The position numbers and the translations under genes are program-made. A DNA stretch of 64,000 nt from NCBI GenBank assembly GCA_023436205.1, contig JAEZKC010000014.1:62001-126000 (forward strand), written 5' to 3'. Source of the DNA: Fibrobacterota bacterium. Its GTDB lineage: Bacteria > Fibrobacterota > Chitinivibrionia > Chitinivibrionales > Chitinispirillaceae. The notes beneath the pieces are model-generated. The model was not told the DNA's origin. It ran no database searches and saw only the letters and a program-made list of their open reading frames with translations. Every line of letters begins with the position of its first letter. The stretch's first letter is position 1. This document shows positions 42,246 to 50,927 of this stretch, piece by piece.

Positions 42246-45061
42246 ATCAGGAACTGGAGCAAAGAAGCCGTTATGTGGTCGGTATAGATCTGGGCACCAC
42301 TAATTCTGCCGTCTCTTTTGTTGATACAGATGCAAAGAATCCGCAAATAGAGGATTTCCCTGTTCTTCAGATCGTGGCACCGGGGGAATACGATAGAAGA
42401 GATCTGTTCCCCTCTTTTCATTACGAGGCGGGGGAGGAGGAGTTTTCTTCCGGCGCATTGAATCTTCCCTGGGACACACAGGAAAGTCGCTCAATCAGTG
42501 GCGTTTTTGCCAGAAATCATGGGGCAAAGGTCCCTGGAAGGCTTGTGGTATCCGCCAAATCCTGGCTGAGTCACTCCGGGGTTGACAGAACGGCACCTCT
42601 TTTGCCATGGCATGCTGTGGCCGATGTTGAGAAAATCTCCCCGGTAGAAGCATCTTCACGCTATTTGCTTCATATTCGCCAGGCATGGAACTTTGCTCAT
42701 CCCGATGAACCGCTGGAAAAGCAGGAAGTGGTAATTACTGTTCCTGCATCGTTTGATGAAATCGCCAGAGAATTGACAATCAAGGCTGCTTCAGATGCGG
42801 GGCTTTTCAATATCGTTTTGATCGAAGAGCCTCAGGCTGCTTTCTACTCCTGGATTAATCTTCACAATGCAGATTGGCAGACAAGAGTCAGTCCCGGGCA
42901 GAAGATACTTATCTGTGACATTGGCGGCGGGACTACCGATTTCACTTTGATCGAAGTTCGGCCGGAAAACGGCGGTGGAGTTCGTTTCCACAGAATCGCG
43001 GTTGGTGAGCATCTGATACTGGGAGGAGACAATCTCGATCTGGCGCTTGCCTATCATCTGGAAAAACAGCTTCTTGCAGGTAAACGTCTTCCGCCACGCC
43101 AGTTCACTGCTCTTGTAAGAAGCTGTCAGTTTGCAAAAGAAACTTTGCTTTCCGATAAGGCTCCCGAGCAGGTCACGGTCAGTATTCCCGGAGGGGGATC
43201 GTCGCTCATTGGTGGAGCACTGCAGGCAACAATGAGCAGGCTGGATGCCGAGCAAATATTGATTGATGGTTTTTTTCCGGGTGTGGGGATTGATGAAAAG
43301 CCGACTATTCGTCAATCGGGTTTTCAGGAGTTCGGTTTACCTTATGCACCCGATGCTGCCATAACGAAGTATCTGGCCTCATTTCTCACCGCCCATGGAA
43401 GCCGTGAAGAAAAGGGTAGTATTCGTCCGGATATTATTCTATTCAATGGTGGTGTTCTGACTTCACAAATGATCCGAAACAGGATTCTTCAGGTGCTTCA
43501 GGGCTGGTTCAGGAAAGATGATCCACAATACACCCTTCAGGTACTTGAAAATAACAGGCCTGAACTGGCAGTTTGTCGCGGAGCCGCTTATTTCGGTCTT
43601 GTTCGCAGAGGACTCGGAGTGCGCATCTCTGCCGGACTTGCCCGTTCCTATTATATAGGCGTGGAAACGGTTACTAATGAGGGAGTTTCACTTCAGGCCC
43701 TTTGTCTTGCCCCTGCCGGTCTTCAGGAGGGTCAGAGTGTTGATCTCGCCGGAAGAGAGTTTGACTTGCTTATAAGGCAACCCGTGGAATTTCCTCTTTA
43801 CGTTTCCAGTATCCGCACTGTCGATAAGCCCGGAGACCTGGTGGAAATTGATCCTCTTGAGATGCATTCTCTTCCGCCAATAAGGACCGTGCTTCGTTCC
43901 GGAAAAAGTATCGAGGCCGGAAGTGTTGCGGTAATGCTCCATGCGAGGTTGACTGAAATAGGGTCTCTTGATTTATGGTGTTCTGAAAAAACCGGTACTC
44001 GTTCATGGAAACTTCAATTTGATGTCAGATCCGCCACCAGAACTGATATTGCCGCCCATGGGGGTGCAGGTGAAGCCGCAGGGTTTCTCGATGTTGACAC
44101 TGTGTCCTCCTGCAGAGATCTGATCGTCAACACGTTCAGGACCGATTCATCCCGGGAGGGGGATCCTCGGGATCTGGTAAAACGTCTTGAAGCTCTCAGT
44201 GGTATGGATCGCACCCAATGGCCTCCCTCCTTTTTACGTTCGCTTTGGGAAGTCGTCCTTGACAATGAGCCCGGGCGAAGAATCGATCCTCAATACGAAA
44301 CACGTTGGCTGAATCTCCTGGGATTCACATTGAGACCCGGTTATGGTGTGGCGGTTGACGATTGGCGCGTAAAGCAGACCTGGCAAATCTACCGACTTGG
44401 GGTTGTACATTCCCGTAATCAGGCATGTACTGCAGAGTGGTGGATTCTCTGGCGTCGAATTGCAGGAGGTCTGTCTCAAGGGCAGCAGCGCACTCTTGCC
44501 CAGCCTCTGGTTAGCACTCTAAAGGCCATATCCCGAAATCAGGAAGAGAGAAGCAGAAAGAAAGGCAAGTTAGAAACCGAAAAACTCGGTATTCACGAGT
44601 TGGCAGAAGTTTGGCGGCTATTGGGCTTACTGGAATACTTGCCTGTTTCAATAAAGAGTGAGCTTGGGGATATTGCACTGAAACAGGTGAGGCGCAAAGA
44701 CGCTGTGGCTGATGCTGCTGTCTGGGCTCTGGGAAGACTGGGGTCGAGAGTTCCCATGTATGGCCCGCTTAATGAACTGGTTGATGCAGAAAACGTTCAG
44801 CACTGGGTACGGCAACTTATTAAAGAGGCTCGTCCGGGTCTTACACTTTCCTTTACGTTAGTATTAATGAGCCGATTGACAAGCGATCGCTACAGAGACT
44901 TGGATGAGCAAGTCCGGATGGAAGTAGCTGGCTTTTTAAAACTGCACAATGCACCTGTTCATTATTCTTTGCTTGTTACCGAGGGTGGGAAACTCGATGA
45001 GGAGGAGCAGTCTGCTGCATTCGGTGAGCAGCTTCCTCGAGGCTTGAGAATATCTGGTTGA
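42242..45061 (+). CDS. Hsp70-like ATPase with C-terminal DUF3731 extension
   Basis: 939 residues. The nucleotide-binding domain is like that of the preceding gene (GIDLGTTNS, CDIGGGTTDF, LFNGGVL) and the two are clearly related. The last 350 residues form a helical, basic domain (about 600-939; for example KRLEALSGMDRTQWPP and LMSRLTSDRYRDLDEQ) that matches DUF3731 of atypical Hsp70 proteins. Role unknown. It is the end of the operon, closed by a hairpin at 45072-45098. Confidence 0.87.
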   Translation: MNQELEQRSRYVVGIDLGTTNSAVSFVDTDAKNPQIEDFPVLQIVAPGEYDRRDLFPSFHYEAGEEEFSSGALNLPWDTQESRSISGVFARNHGAKVPGRLVVSAKSWLSHSGVDRTAPLLPWHAVADVEKISPVEASSRYLLHIRQAWNFAHPDEPLEKQEVVITVPASFDEIARELTIKAASDAGLFNIVLIEEPQAAFYSWINLHNADWQTRVSPGQKILICDIGGGTTDFTLIEVRPENGGGVRFHRIAVGEHLILGGDNLDLALAYHLEKQLLAGKRLPPRQFTALVRSCQFAKETLLSDKAPEQVTVSIPGGGSSLIGGALQATMSRLDAEQILIDGFFPGVGIDEKPTIRQSGFQEFGLPYAPDAAITKYLASFLTAHGSREEKGSIRPDIILFNGGVLTSQMIRNRILQVLQGWFRKDDPQYTLQVLENNRPELAVCRGAAYFGLVRRGLGVRISAGLARSYYIGVETVTNEGVSLQALCLAPAGLQEGQSVDLAGREFDLLIRQPVEFPLYVSSIRTVDKPGDLVEIDPLEMHSLPPIRTVLRSGKSIEAGSVAVMLHARLTEIGSLDLWCSEKTGTRSWKLQFDVRSATRTDIAAHGGAGEAAGFLDVDTVSSCRDLIVNTFRTDSSREGDPRDLVKRLEALSGMDRTQWPPSFLRSLWEVVLDNEPGRRIDPQYETRWLNLLGFTLRPGYGVAVDDWRVKQTWQIYRLGVVHSRNQACTAEWWILWRRIAGGLSQGQQRTLAQPLVSTLKAISRNQEERSRKKGKLETEKLGIHELAEVWRLLGLLEYLPVSIKSELGDIALKQVRRKDAVADAAVWALGRLGSRVPMYGPLNELVDAENVQHWVRQLIKEARPGLTLSFTLVLMSRLTSDRYRDLDEQVRMEVAGFLKLHNAPVHYSLLVTEGGKLDEEEQSAAFGEQLPRGLRISG

Positions 45062-45071
45062 AGGTGACAAG

Positions 45072-45098
45072 TCAGAGGCGACCTGGTGTCGCCTCTGA
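45072..45098. terminator. Perfect 11-bp hairpin between convergent operons
   Basis: TCAGAGGCGAC (45072-45082) pairs perfectly with GTCGCCTCTGA (45088-45098) around a 5-base loop. It sits between the Hsp70-like stop and the stop of the convergent DUF4340 gene, so it may serve both. There is no clear T run. Confidence 0.5.
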
Positions 45099-45109
45099 AA
45101 TACAACGCA

Positions 45110-46108
45110 TTATTTAGCTTCGGTAGCCTTTGAAGTTGAATCTTCCACAGCTTTAAGTGATTCCGCATCTACATCGATTTTATCCATATCGCTTTTCCCA
45201 ATGAGGAAGAATTCTTCGTTGCCTTCCACTTTTGTCCAGTAAAGATTGCTTTCACCTTTGGTTTTGCCGATCACAACCTTTCTTTCAGCACCGCCATTGA
45301 GGCTGACTGTTGCCAGAAGGGCAGGTGAATTCATGCCGCTTGCGGTATCAGAGGGTGTTTCGTAGACAAACTCGGCAGCTTTGAGTGCTGAAAGGGTATT
45401 GATGATTTCGTTTACCTTATCTGCAGATGCCTTGTGCTGAATCGGTTGCGTTAATACCCATCCGCTGTCTGCCTTTTCAATTGTTATCGACCCTTCTTTT
45501 TTCACGAGCTCGATCTTTTGTGCAGCACTGCTTTCAAACTTCATGATTTTTTTGTCCCGCCACCTGTCGAGTTCCGAAAACAGTGAGTAGCGCAATCCAC
45601 CGGGAACGGTGAAAACCGAATTGCTGCCCAGCTTGCGCACATAGTTGCTGTTCCAGTCCGGTCCGTTCTTTCCGATGCGTATGGCACCTGCGGAAGCGTC
45701 GTCTCCTTTCCAGATTTCTACAAATGTCCCGCTTAAGCTATCCACCTGAAATGTGGGCTGATTCTGAGGGTTTTCAGAGATCAGATCACCTTTTTTCATG
45801 GATGTAAGCTTTTCAAGAGCAATCTGTACCGATGCACTATCTGCTTTGTATGATTTTTCCTTGATCGAATTGGAGTCTGTAGTATCAGCAACTTTGCTGA
45901 CCATCCACTCCTCTCCTTTACGGCTGAGCTTTACAGAATTGGTACCTTCTTTGATGACCAGGGATGAGATTGATTTGTCATCCAGGCCGGGAAAGAACTT
46001 GACTTCATTTTCTGAGGGCTTTTTATCACCTAATTTTTCCGAAACGATGAAAATGGCTAATACTATGATGAGAGCACTTAAGCCTGCAATGATTTTCTTG
46101 TTATTCAT
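45110..46108 (-). CDS. DUF4340 membrane-anchored protein of the Gld-type ABC operon
   Basis: 332 residues from the ATG at 46108 with AGGAGTAGAGGA upstream; a longer reading adds 19 residues with no support. One N-terminal membrane helix (IIAGLSALIIVLAIFIVSE) and a periplasmic part with repeats of about 90 residues (for example the Trp-Val-Leu-Thr-Gln-Pro stretch) match DUF4340. It is the last gene of the operon. The family accompanies GldG-type proteins but its role is not known. Confidence 0.78.
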   Translation of the reverse strand: MNNKKIIAGLSALIIVLAIFIVSEKLGDKKPSENEVKFFPGLDDKSISSLVIKEGTNSVKLSRKGEEWMVSKVADTTDSNSIKEKSYKADSASVQIALEKLTSMKKGDLISENPQNQPTFQVDSLSGTFVEIWKGDDASAGAIRIGKNGPDWNSNYVRKLGSNSVFTVPGGLRYSLFSELDRWRDKKIMKFESSAAQKIELVKKEGSITIEKADSGWVLTQPIQHKASADKVNEIINTLSALKAAEFVYETPSDTASGMNSPALLATVSLNGGAERKVVIGKTKGESNLYWTKVEGNEEFFLIGKSDMDKIDVDAESLKAVEDSTSKATEAK

Positions 46109-46112
46109 TCCT

Positions 46113-47834
46113 CTACTCCTTCTTTTCAGAAGAGGTTGAAGTTGATTGTGATACAGGTGCAGCAACTTTTTCTCTGCGTCTGATAGAGATGAAAATTCCC
46201 AGGATGATGATAATGACAGGCATGCTTACGATGTTTGCGAGTCTGATCATGTTGGGCTTTTTAGAACCCTCTTTAAGGACATTAGCATCAATGGTTTTAT
46301 CCTTCAATACGCGAGAGCGAATCTGAATCAGATTGTCGTCGAGCGAAAGCCAGTCTACCATATTGGCCATGAAAAGCAGGTTCGTGCGGGTTGTGTTCTG
46401 GGCAGATACAAAATCGGCATCACCAACCACAACTAGGTTACCCTTGCTGTTTGATTCCTGAATAGTCCGGTTTGCATCTTCAGGAGAAAGGTTGATTTGA
46501 CTTATGGTGTCACCTGCGCTCTTTTCCTTGGCAGGTGGAATGGACTTTCCTTTGAAGTAGCTGGTGAAATCTCCGGTCAGGTAAGCCGCGAGGCCTTGAC
46601 TCTTGAGCTGATCTTTTTCAGGAATGCTGTATTCGGCTTTGGGCATAAGATCGAAATGACCGCTGGCTACCCAGCTTTGATCGGATGATGAAGCCAGAAT
46701 GGAGCCCTTTACTCCTGAAGCGCTGTCTGTCTTAAGTGTTACAGCGCTGGCCCAGGCTAAGATAAGCTCAGGATGAGAGGAAACTGCCGGATTGTTCTTG
46801 TCAAATCCATTGTTGCCAACTCTCACGAAATAGGGGTAGGGAACCAGTTCGTTCATGGTAAACGGACCATAGTTTCTGGGTATGGAAACTTGGCTGCAGA
46901 AAGCATCCAGAACAAGATTGCGCTCCACGCGAACACCGTAATGTTCTAAAAGGTCAAACAGTTTGGATTCCTGAACAGAACCATTGGGGCCGTACTGGAA
47001 AGAAATGGTCACCGGATCTGTCAAGACAATCAGGTTTCCGCCTTTCATGAAAAACTGATCAATTTCATAGATCTGACGATCTGTAAAACGGCTGCTTCCG
47101 GGAACGATGAGTGTTTTGATTTCACTGTCGATTTGCTTCCCCTCAGAAATATCAACAGGGATCACGTTGTAATTCTGTCGAAGCTGATCAAAGAGAGGGG
47201 AGTATTTCTTTTCTGTGGTTTCCTCCTGCATGTTCATGCTGGCACCAATCTGCTCCGGTACAAAATCCGCATCCTGGGTCTTCAGAATACCGACTTTCGG
47301 GGTTGCGGTTCTTTTAACTTTCATGATGGCCTGGGTGAGATCGTATTCAAGGTTGTTCAGATTCTGCACAACAGGTATCGATTCTTTCCTGTCTGCAAAG
47401 AGAATCCCAATACCCATATAACCTTTCATGGCCTGAGCTTTGTCTTTTTTAACTGTCTGAAGTGTGACTTCAGGAACATTGAGGCTTCTTGCTTCGTTCA
47501 CCGCTTCGGCATCTTCGGCTGGATCTACCCAGGTGATTCGCAGCTTTTTTCCGGCGATGTTCTGATATTCGCTGAGAAGATCTTTAACTGTGGTAACAGT
47601 ATTGTAGGTTTCAGGTGGAAGGTCTTTTGAGAAGAACACCTTGATATTTACAATATCATCGAGGTTTTTAAGAATCTTCTTTGTGGCATCAGAAACTTTG
47701 TATTGTTTGCTTTCTGTAAGGTCTATGCGCTGAAACCAGCGGTTTGCTCCATAATTTACGAGCGCTACTACGGCCAGAACTGCCGCGATCACCACGATCA
47801 GTTCGGTCCGGCTTTTTATCTTTTTGGTTTCCAT
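46113..47834 (-). CDS. GldG-type ABC transporter accessory membrane protein
   Basis: 573 residues. A membrane helix near the N-terminus (about 11-30), a large periplasmic domain (ABC-type uncharacterised transport, GldG family) with the conserved stretch KVFFSKDLPPE near 63-73, and a second membrane helix near the C-terminus (VSMPVIIIILGIFISI). GldG forms an ABC complex with GldA and GldF, which in Bacteroidota takes part in gliding or secretion. Many non-gliding bacteria carry this set, so gliding is not implied. Confidence 0.85.
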   Translation of the reverse strand: METKKIKSRTELIVVIAAVLAVVALVNYGANRWFQRIDLTESKQYKVSDATKKILKNLDDIVNIKVFFSKDLPPETYNTVTTVKDLLSEYQNIAGKKLRITWVDPAEDAEAVNEARSLNVPEVTLQTVKKDKAQAMKGYMGIGILFADRKESIPVVQNLNNLEYDLTQAIMKVKRTATPKVGILKTQDADFVPEQIGASMNMQEETTEKKYSPLFDQLRQNYNVIPVDISEGKQIDSEIKTLIVPGSSRFTDRQIYEIDQFFMKGGNLIVLTDPVTISFQYGPNGSVQESKLFDLLEHYGVRVERNLVLDAFCSQVSIPRNYGPFTMNELVPYPYFVRVGNNGFDKNNPAVSSHPELILAWASAVTLKTDSASGVKGSILASSSDQSWVASGHFDLMPKAEYSIPEKDQLKSQGLAAYLTGDFTSYFKGKSIPPAKEKSAGDTISQINLSPEDANRTIQESNSKGNLVVVGDADFVSAQNTTRTNLLFMANMVDWLSLDDNLIQIRSRVLKDKTIDANVLKEGSKKPNMIRLANIVSMPVIIIILGIFISIRRREKVAAPVSQSTSTSSEKKE

Positions 47835-47853
47835 ATTCAGTTCCTATCTCCTC

Positions 47854-48570
47854 TTATTCGTATTTTCTGCTGCTGAGTGATTGTGTGTTGAGAAACAGAA
47901 AAAAGCCGATAACAGACAGATAATAAATAATGTCTCTGCTGTCTATGACACCTCGGCCAATGCTTTCAAAATGGGTGACAAGTCCCACATTTGAGAAGAC
48001 GGGAACCAGCCAGCTTGGCAGAAATGTAGTGACCAGAGGATGGCCGATCATCATCAGAACGAACGTGACCACCAGCCCCAAAATAAAAGCAACTATCTGG
48101 TTTTCGGTATGGGAGGAGATCCAGAGGCCGATTGACAGGTAGGCCGCTCCCATGAGAATTGCCCCAATGTAGCCGCCTATGATGGGACCGGGATCGGGGT
48201 TGCCAATAATGGCGATTGTGACAGGAACGGTAATCGAGAGCATTATGACAATGGAAAGAAATGTCAATGAAGCCAGAAACTTGCCAAGGACAACCTGTGC
48301 ATCGCTGAGAGGCCAGGTGAGTAGAAGTTCCATTGTTTTACCCTTTTTCTCTTCCGCCCAGCTTCGCATGGTGATGGCGGGTACAAAGAAGAGAAATACC
48401 CAGGGCAGGAGGCTGAAGTAGTTACGCATCTCCGCCTGATTAATAAGAAAGAAGCCCTGAAAGAACAGGAAATTGGTAGCCACAAGGTATACGGTAATGA
48501 ATACGTATGCGATGGGCGATATGAAATAGGAGGTGAACTCCTTTTTGAAAATGGCACCTATTGTACTCAC
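47854..48570 (-). CDS. ABC transporter permease, GldF/ABC-2 family
   Basis: 238 residues, six membrane helices, from GTG 48570 with AAGGAG 7 bases upstream. The ABC-2 signature is visible: FKKEFTSYFISPIAYVF at the N-terminus and MRSWAEEKKGKTMELLLTWP. It forms the membrane part of the complex with the adjacent ATPase and the GldG-like protein. Confidence 0.87.
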   Translation of the reverse strand: MSTIGAIFKKEFTSYFISPIAYVFITVYLVATNFLFFQGFFLINQAEMRNYFSLLPWVFLFFVPAITMRSWAEEKKGKTMELLLTWPLSDAQVVLGKFLASLTFLSIVIMLSITVPVTIAIIGNPDPGPIIGGYIGAILMGAAYLSIGLWISSHTENQIVAFILGLVVTFVLMMIGHPLVTTFLPSWLVPVFSNVGLVTHFESIGRGVIDSRDIIYYLSVIGFFLFLNTQSLSSRKYE

Positions 48571-48573
48571 TTT

Positions 48574-49527
48574 TTAACTCCTTGTCAACTGGGTGAAAAC
48601 ATCCTCAAGGCTTGCAGTCTCCCGCTTGAGCTCAGAAAGACTCCATCCACTGTCAACTGCGCATCTGAAAAGGGATTCCCCGATATCCTCCTTGGAGGAG
48701 GTTTTTACCTGTGCGCTGTACCAGCCAGGTTCAAGATCCAGAAGCTGAACTGTAGAAACTCCGTTAATTGCAGAAAGTCCATTTTCAATGGATATTTTTT
48801 CACCCTTGATTTTCAGATTGTACTGAGAACCGCTCTGGAAACCCTCCGTAAGCTCCTCGGGAGCTCCGGTGGCCACTATAGATCCTTCACTGATGATCAG
48901 AATGCGGTCGCAGGTGGCTGATACTTCCGATAATATATGAGAACAGTAGATTACTGTCTTTTCCTGCCCAATTTTCTTGATGAGATGGCGGATTTCGATG
49001 ATCTGGTTGGGGTCGAGGCCGGACATGGGCTCATCCAGAATCAGCAGATCCGGATCATGAATCATTGCCTGAGCCAGTCCAACTCTCTGGCGATATCCCT
49101 TTGACAATCTGCCGATCTGTCGGTTGGCCATTTTGGTCAGCCCGCACACTGAGAACATCTCGTCAAGTCTCGATTTCAGACGTGTGCTGGAAAGTCCCCT
49201 CACTTCTCCAACAAAAGTCAGATACTCCTTTACGCTCATTTCGTTGTACAGAGGCGTGCTCTCAGGGAGATATCCAATTTTTTTGCGTACTGCAAGACTG
49301 TTTTCAACTGTATCCATTCCATCCACAAGGACAGTGCCGGAGGATGCTGGAATGAAACAGGTAATAATACGCATAGTGGTGGTTTTGCCGGCGCCATTTG
49401 GCCCCAGAAAACCAAACACCTCTCCTTTATTGATCTGAAAGTTCAGGTTCTTGACGGCATGCACCTGACCGAACTTCTTGTTGAGGTTTTTCACCTCAAG
49501 CATTAAAGAGTTGCTTGTTGGGTTCAT
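48574..49527 (-). CDS. ABC transporter ATP-binding protein, GldA-type
   Basis: 317 residues. Walker A GPNGAGKTTT (about 38-47), the LSKGYRQRVGLAQA signature and Walker B LLILDEPMSGLDP are all intact. About 85 residues follow the ATPase domain, as in GldA-type subunits. It starts the operon; the permease begins 4 bases after its stop. Confidence 0.92.
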   Translation of the reverse strand: MNPTSNSLMLEVKNLNKKFGQVHAVKNLNFQINKGEVFGFLGPNGAGKTTTMRIITCFIPASSGTVLVDGMDTVENSLAVRKKIGYLPESTPLYNEMSVKEYLTFVGEVRGLSSTRLKSRLDEMFSVCGLTKMANRQIGRLSKGYRQRVGLAQAMIHDPDLLILDEPMSGLDPNQIIEIRHLIKKIGQEKTVIYCSHILSEVSATCDRILIISEGSIVATGAPEELTEGFQSGSQYNLKIKGEKISIENGLSAINGVSTVQLLDLEPGWYSAQVKTSSKEDIGESLFRCAVDSGWSLSELKRETASLEDVFTQLTRS

Positions 49528-49711
49528 AATACCACCATTGTGTGACGTAAAGGTGATTGGATATTTGAAACATTACTGAAATCTACATCTAAACAGGTAT
49601 TAAAAATGCGTAAGGAAAAACGCTGTGTCAACCGCCTCTATATAAAAAAGAGAGGCTTTCGGAAGGTTATTACGGATTGTATTCTGAATTATTGCAGAGA
49701 AGATGGAAGGA

Positions 49712-49730
49712 GAGGGAGAAAGACTCCCTC
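49712..49730 (-). terminator. Terminator-like hairpin for the Hc1-like gene
   Basis: On the minus strand, GAGGGAG and CTCCCTC (49730-49724 and 49718-49712) form a 7-bp stem around a 5-base loop, followed by a T/C-rich run. It lies 13 bases past the stop of the Hc1-like gene. Confidence 0.4.
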
Positions 49731-49742
49731 AAAGTACTAAGA

Positions 49743-49922
49743 TTACTGCTGCTCTTCTGTTTTCTTGGCATCCTGAATCTGGGTACGAAGATCCTGGGCC
49801 AGTTTTTTAATATTCTGAAGGCTTTTACGGGCACGGGTTCCTGCTGATTTATTTCCCCGCTCAAACTTCTCGTATTCAGCTTTCAGTACTTCCACTTCAT
49901 TTAAAAGATCCTGAAGAGACAT
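49743..49922 (-). CDS. Histone H1-like (Hc1-type) small DNA-binding protein
   Basis: 59 residues from the ATG at 49922, with a strong AAGGAGG 4 bases upstream. The middle carries the motif GNKSAGTRARKSLQNIKKL with a following LAQDLR helix, which is the core pattern of Hc1/histone H1-like proteins in Bacteroidota and Chlamydia. It should bind DNA without strong sequence preference and help compact the nucleoid. It is a stand-alone gene between the ABC operon and sppA. It is too short for ordinary length cut-offs. Confidence 0.8.
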   Translation of the reverse strand: MSLQDLLNEVEVLKAEYEKFERGNKSAGTRARKSLQNIKKLAQDLRTQIQDAKKTEEQQ

Positions 49923-50042
49923 TAGTCCTCCTTAAAGAGAAAAGGGTAGATGCTGTGATTAATACTTATGGCATTGGTATAGTAATATCATAATTCCGCT
50001 CGTAATAAGCCAGTCATTTTGCAAAAAAATAGACAGAAACAA

Positions 50043-50927
50043 CTAAGGCTGGAAAAGATAGTATAATCCGGCGGGTTTGGACAATGATCCAAGTGCAGGA
50101 AATTTGCTTCGTGCCGATTCGGAAAAGAGGTCCCAGAGGCTTTCAGAGTGTTGTTTCTTTTCCACAACTTTGGAGCCTTCAGTTACGCCTGTTTTTTGAT
50201 AAAGATAAGCCAATGCGTCCTCAAATCCGCCCAGAGAGTCAATCATATTGAGTTCATACGCCTGCTTGCCGGTGAAAATGCGACCATCTGCAATTGGTCG
50301 TATTGAATCGATGTCCATCTCCCTTCCCTTACTCACATCTGTTATGAATTGCTCGTGAGTATCATCCAATAATGTCTGTAACAGTGCTGATTCCTGCTGT
50401 TCCATGTTTCTGTAGGGACTTCCCATATCTTTGAATGCGCCAGCCTTGAAGATTCGAAACTCCACCCCCAGCTTTTTAGTGAGTTCCTGATAAAGCGGCA
50501 GAGTGAATATCACACCGATGCTGCCGGTTAGTGTACCCGGTGAAGCAAAAATCCTTTGGGCAGGACTGGCGATATAGTAACCTCCTGAAGCCGCAATGTT
50601 GCCCATACTTACAACCAGTGGCTTGCCGGCCGCTTTATAGGCGGCGACTTCCTTGTAAATTTCCTGGGAGGGCGCAACAGCTCCTCCAGGAGAATCAATG
50701 CGCAGAAGCACTCCGGAGATGGAGCGGTCCAGTCTGTGCTCACGCAATACTTGCACATACCAATCTGCGTCTGTAATAACGCCTTCCAGGCGGACCACTG
50801 CCACTTTTTTAAAGGATATCCCACCCTTGAGACCTGTTGATCCCGAAGATAAGAGAATAATGATTCCCAGCAGCACTGGAAGAAGGATGACTACTGCCAC
50901 CAACCATTTTTGGACACTGGATTTCAA
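50043..50927 (-). CDS. sppA: Signal peptide peptidase SppA (short form)
   Basis: 294 residues, the short, single-domain type. One N-terminal membrane helix (about 9-30) and a catalytic domain with Ser114 in NIAASGGYY and Lys166 in AFKDMGS, the Ser/Lys dyad of SppA. It degrades signal peptides left in the membrane. The start is TTG at 50927, supported by GGAGG 6 bases upstream, and it overlaps the stop of the transglycosylase gene. Confidence 0.9.
   Translation of the reverse strand: MKSSVQKWLVAVVILLPVLLGIIILLSSGSTGLKGGISFKKVAVVRLEGVITDADWYVQVLREHRLDRSISGVLLRIDSPGGAVAPSQEIYKEVAAYKAAGKPLVVSMGNIAASGGYYIASPAQRIFASPGTLTGSIGVIFTLPLYQELTKKLGVEFRIFKAGAFKDMGSPYRNMEQQESALLQTLLDDTHEQFITDVSKGREMDIDSIRPIADGRIFTGKQAYELNMIDSLGGFEDALAYLYQKTGVTEGSKVVEKKQHSESLWDLFSESARSKFPALGSLSKPAGLYYLFQP

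Noticed and set aside
42791..43315. Minus-strand frame of 174 codons inside the second Hsp70-like gene
   Set aside because: It is antisense to the ATPase motifs and has no family pattern.
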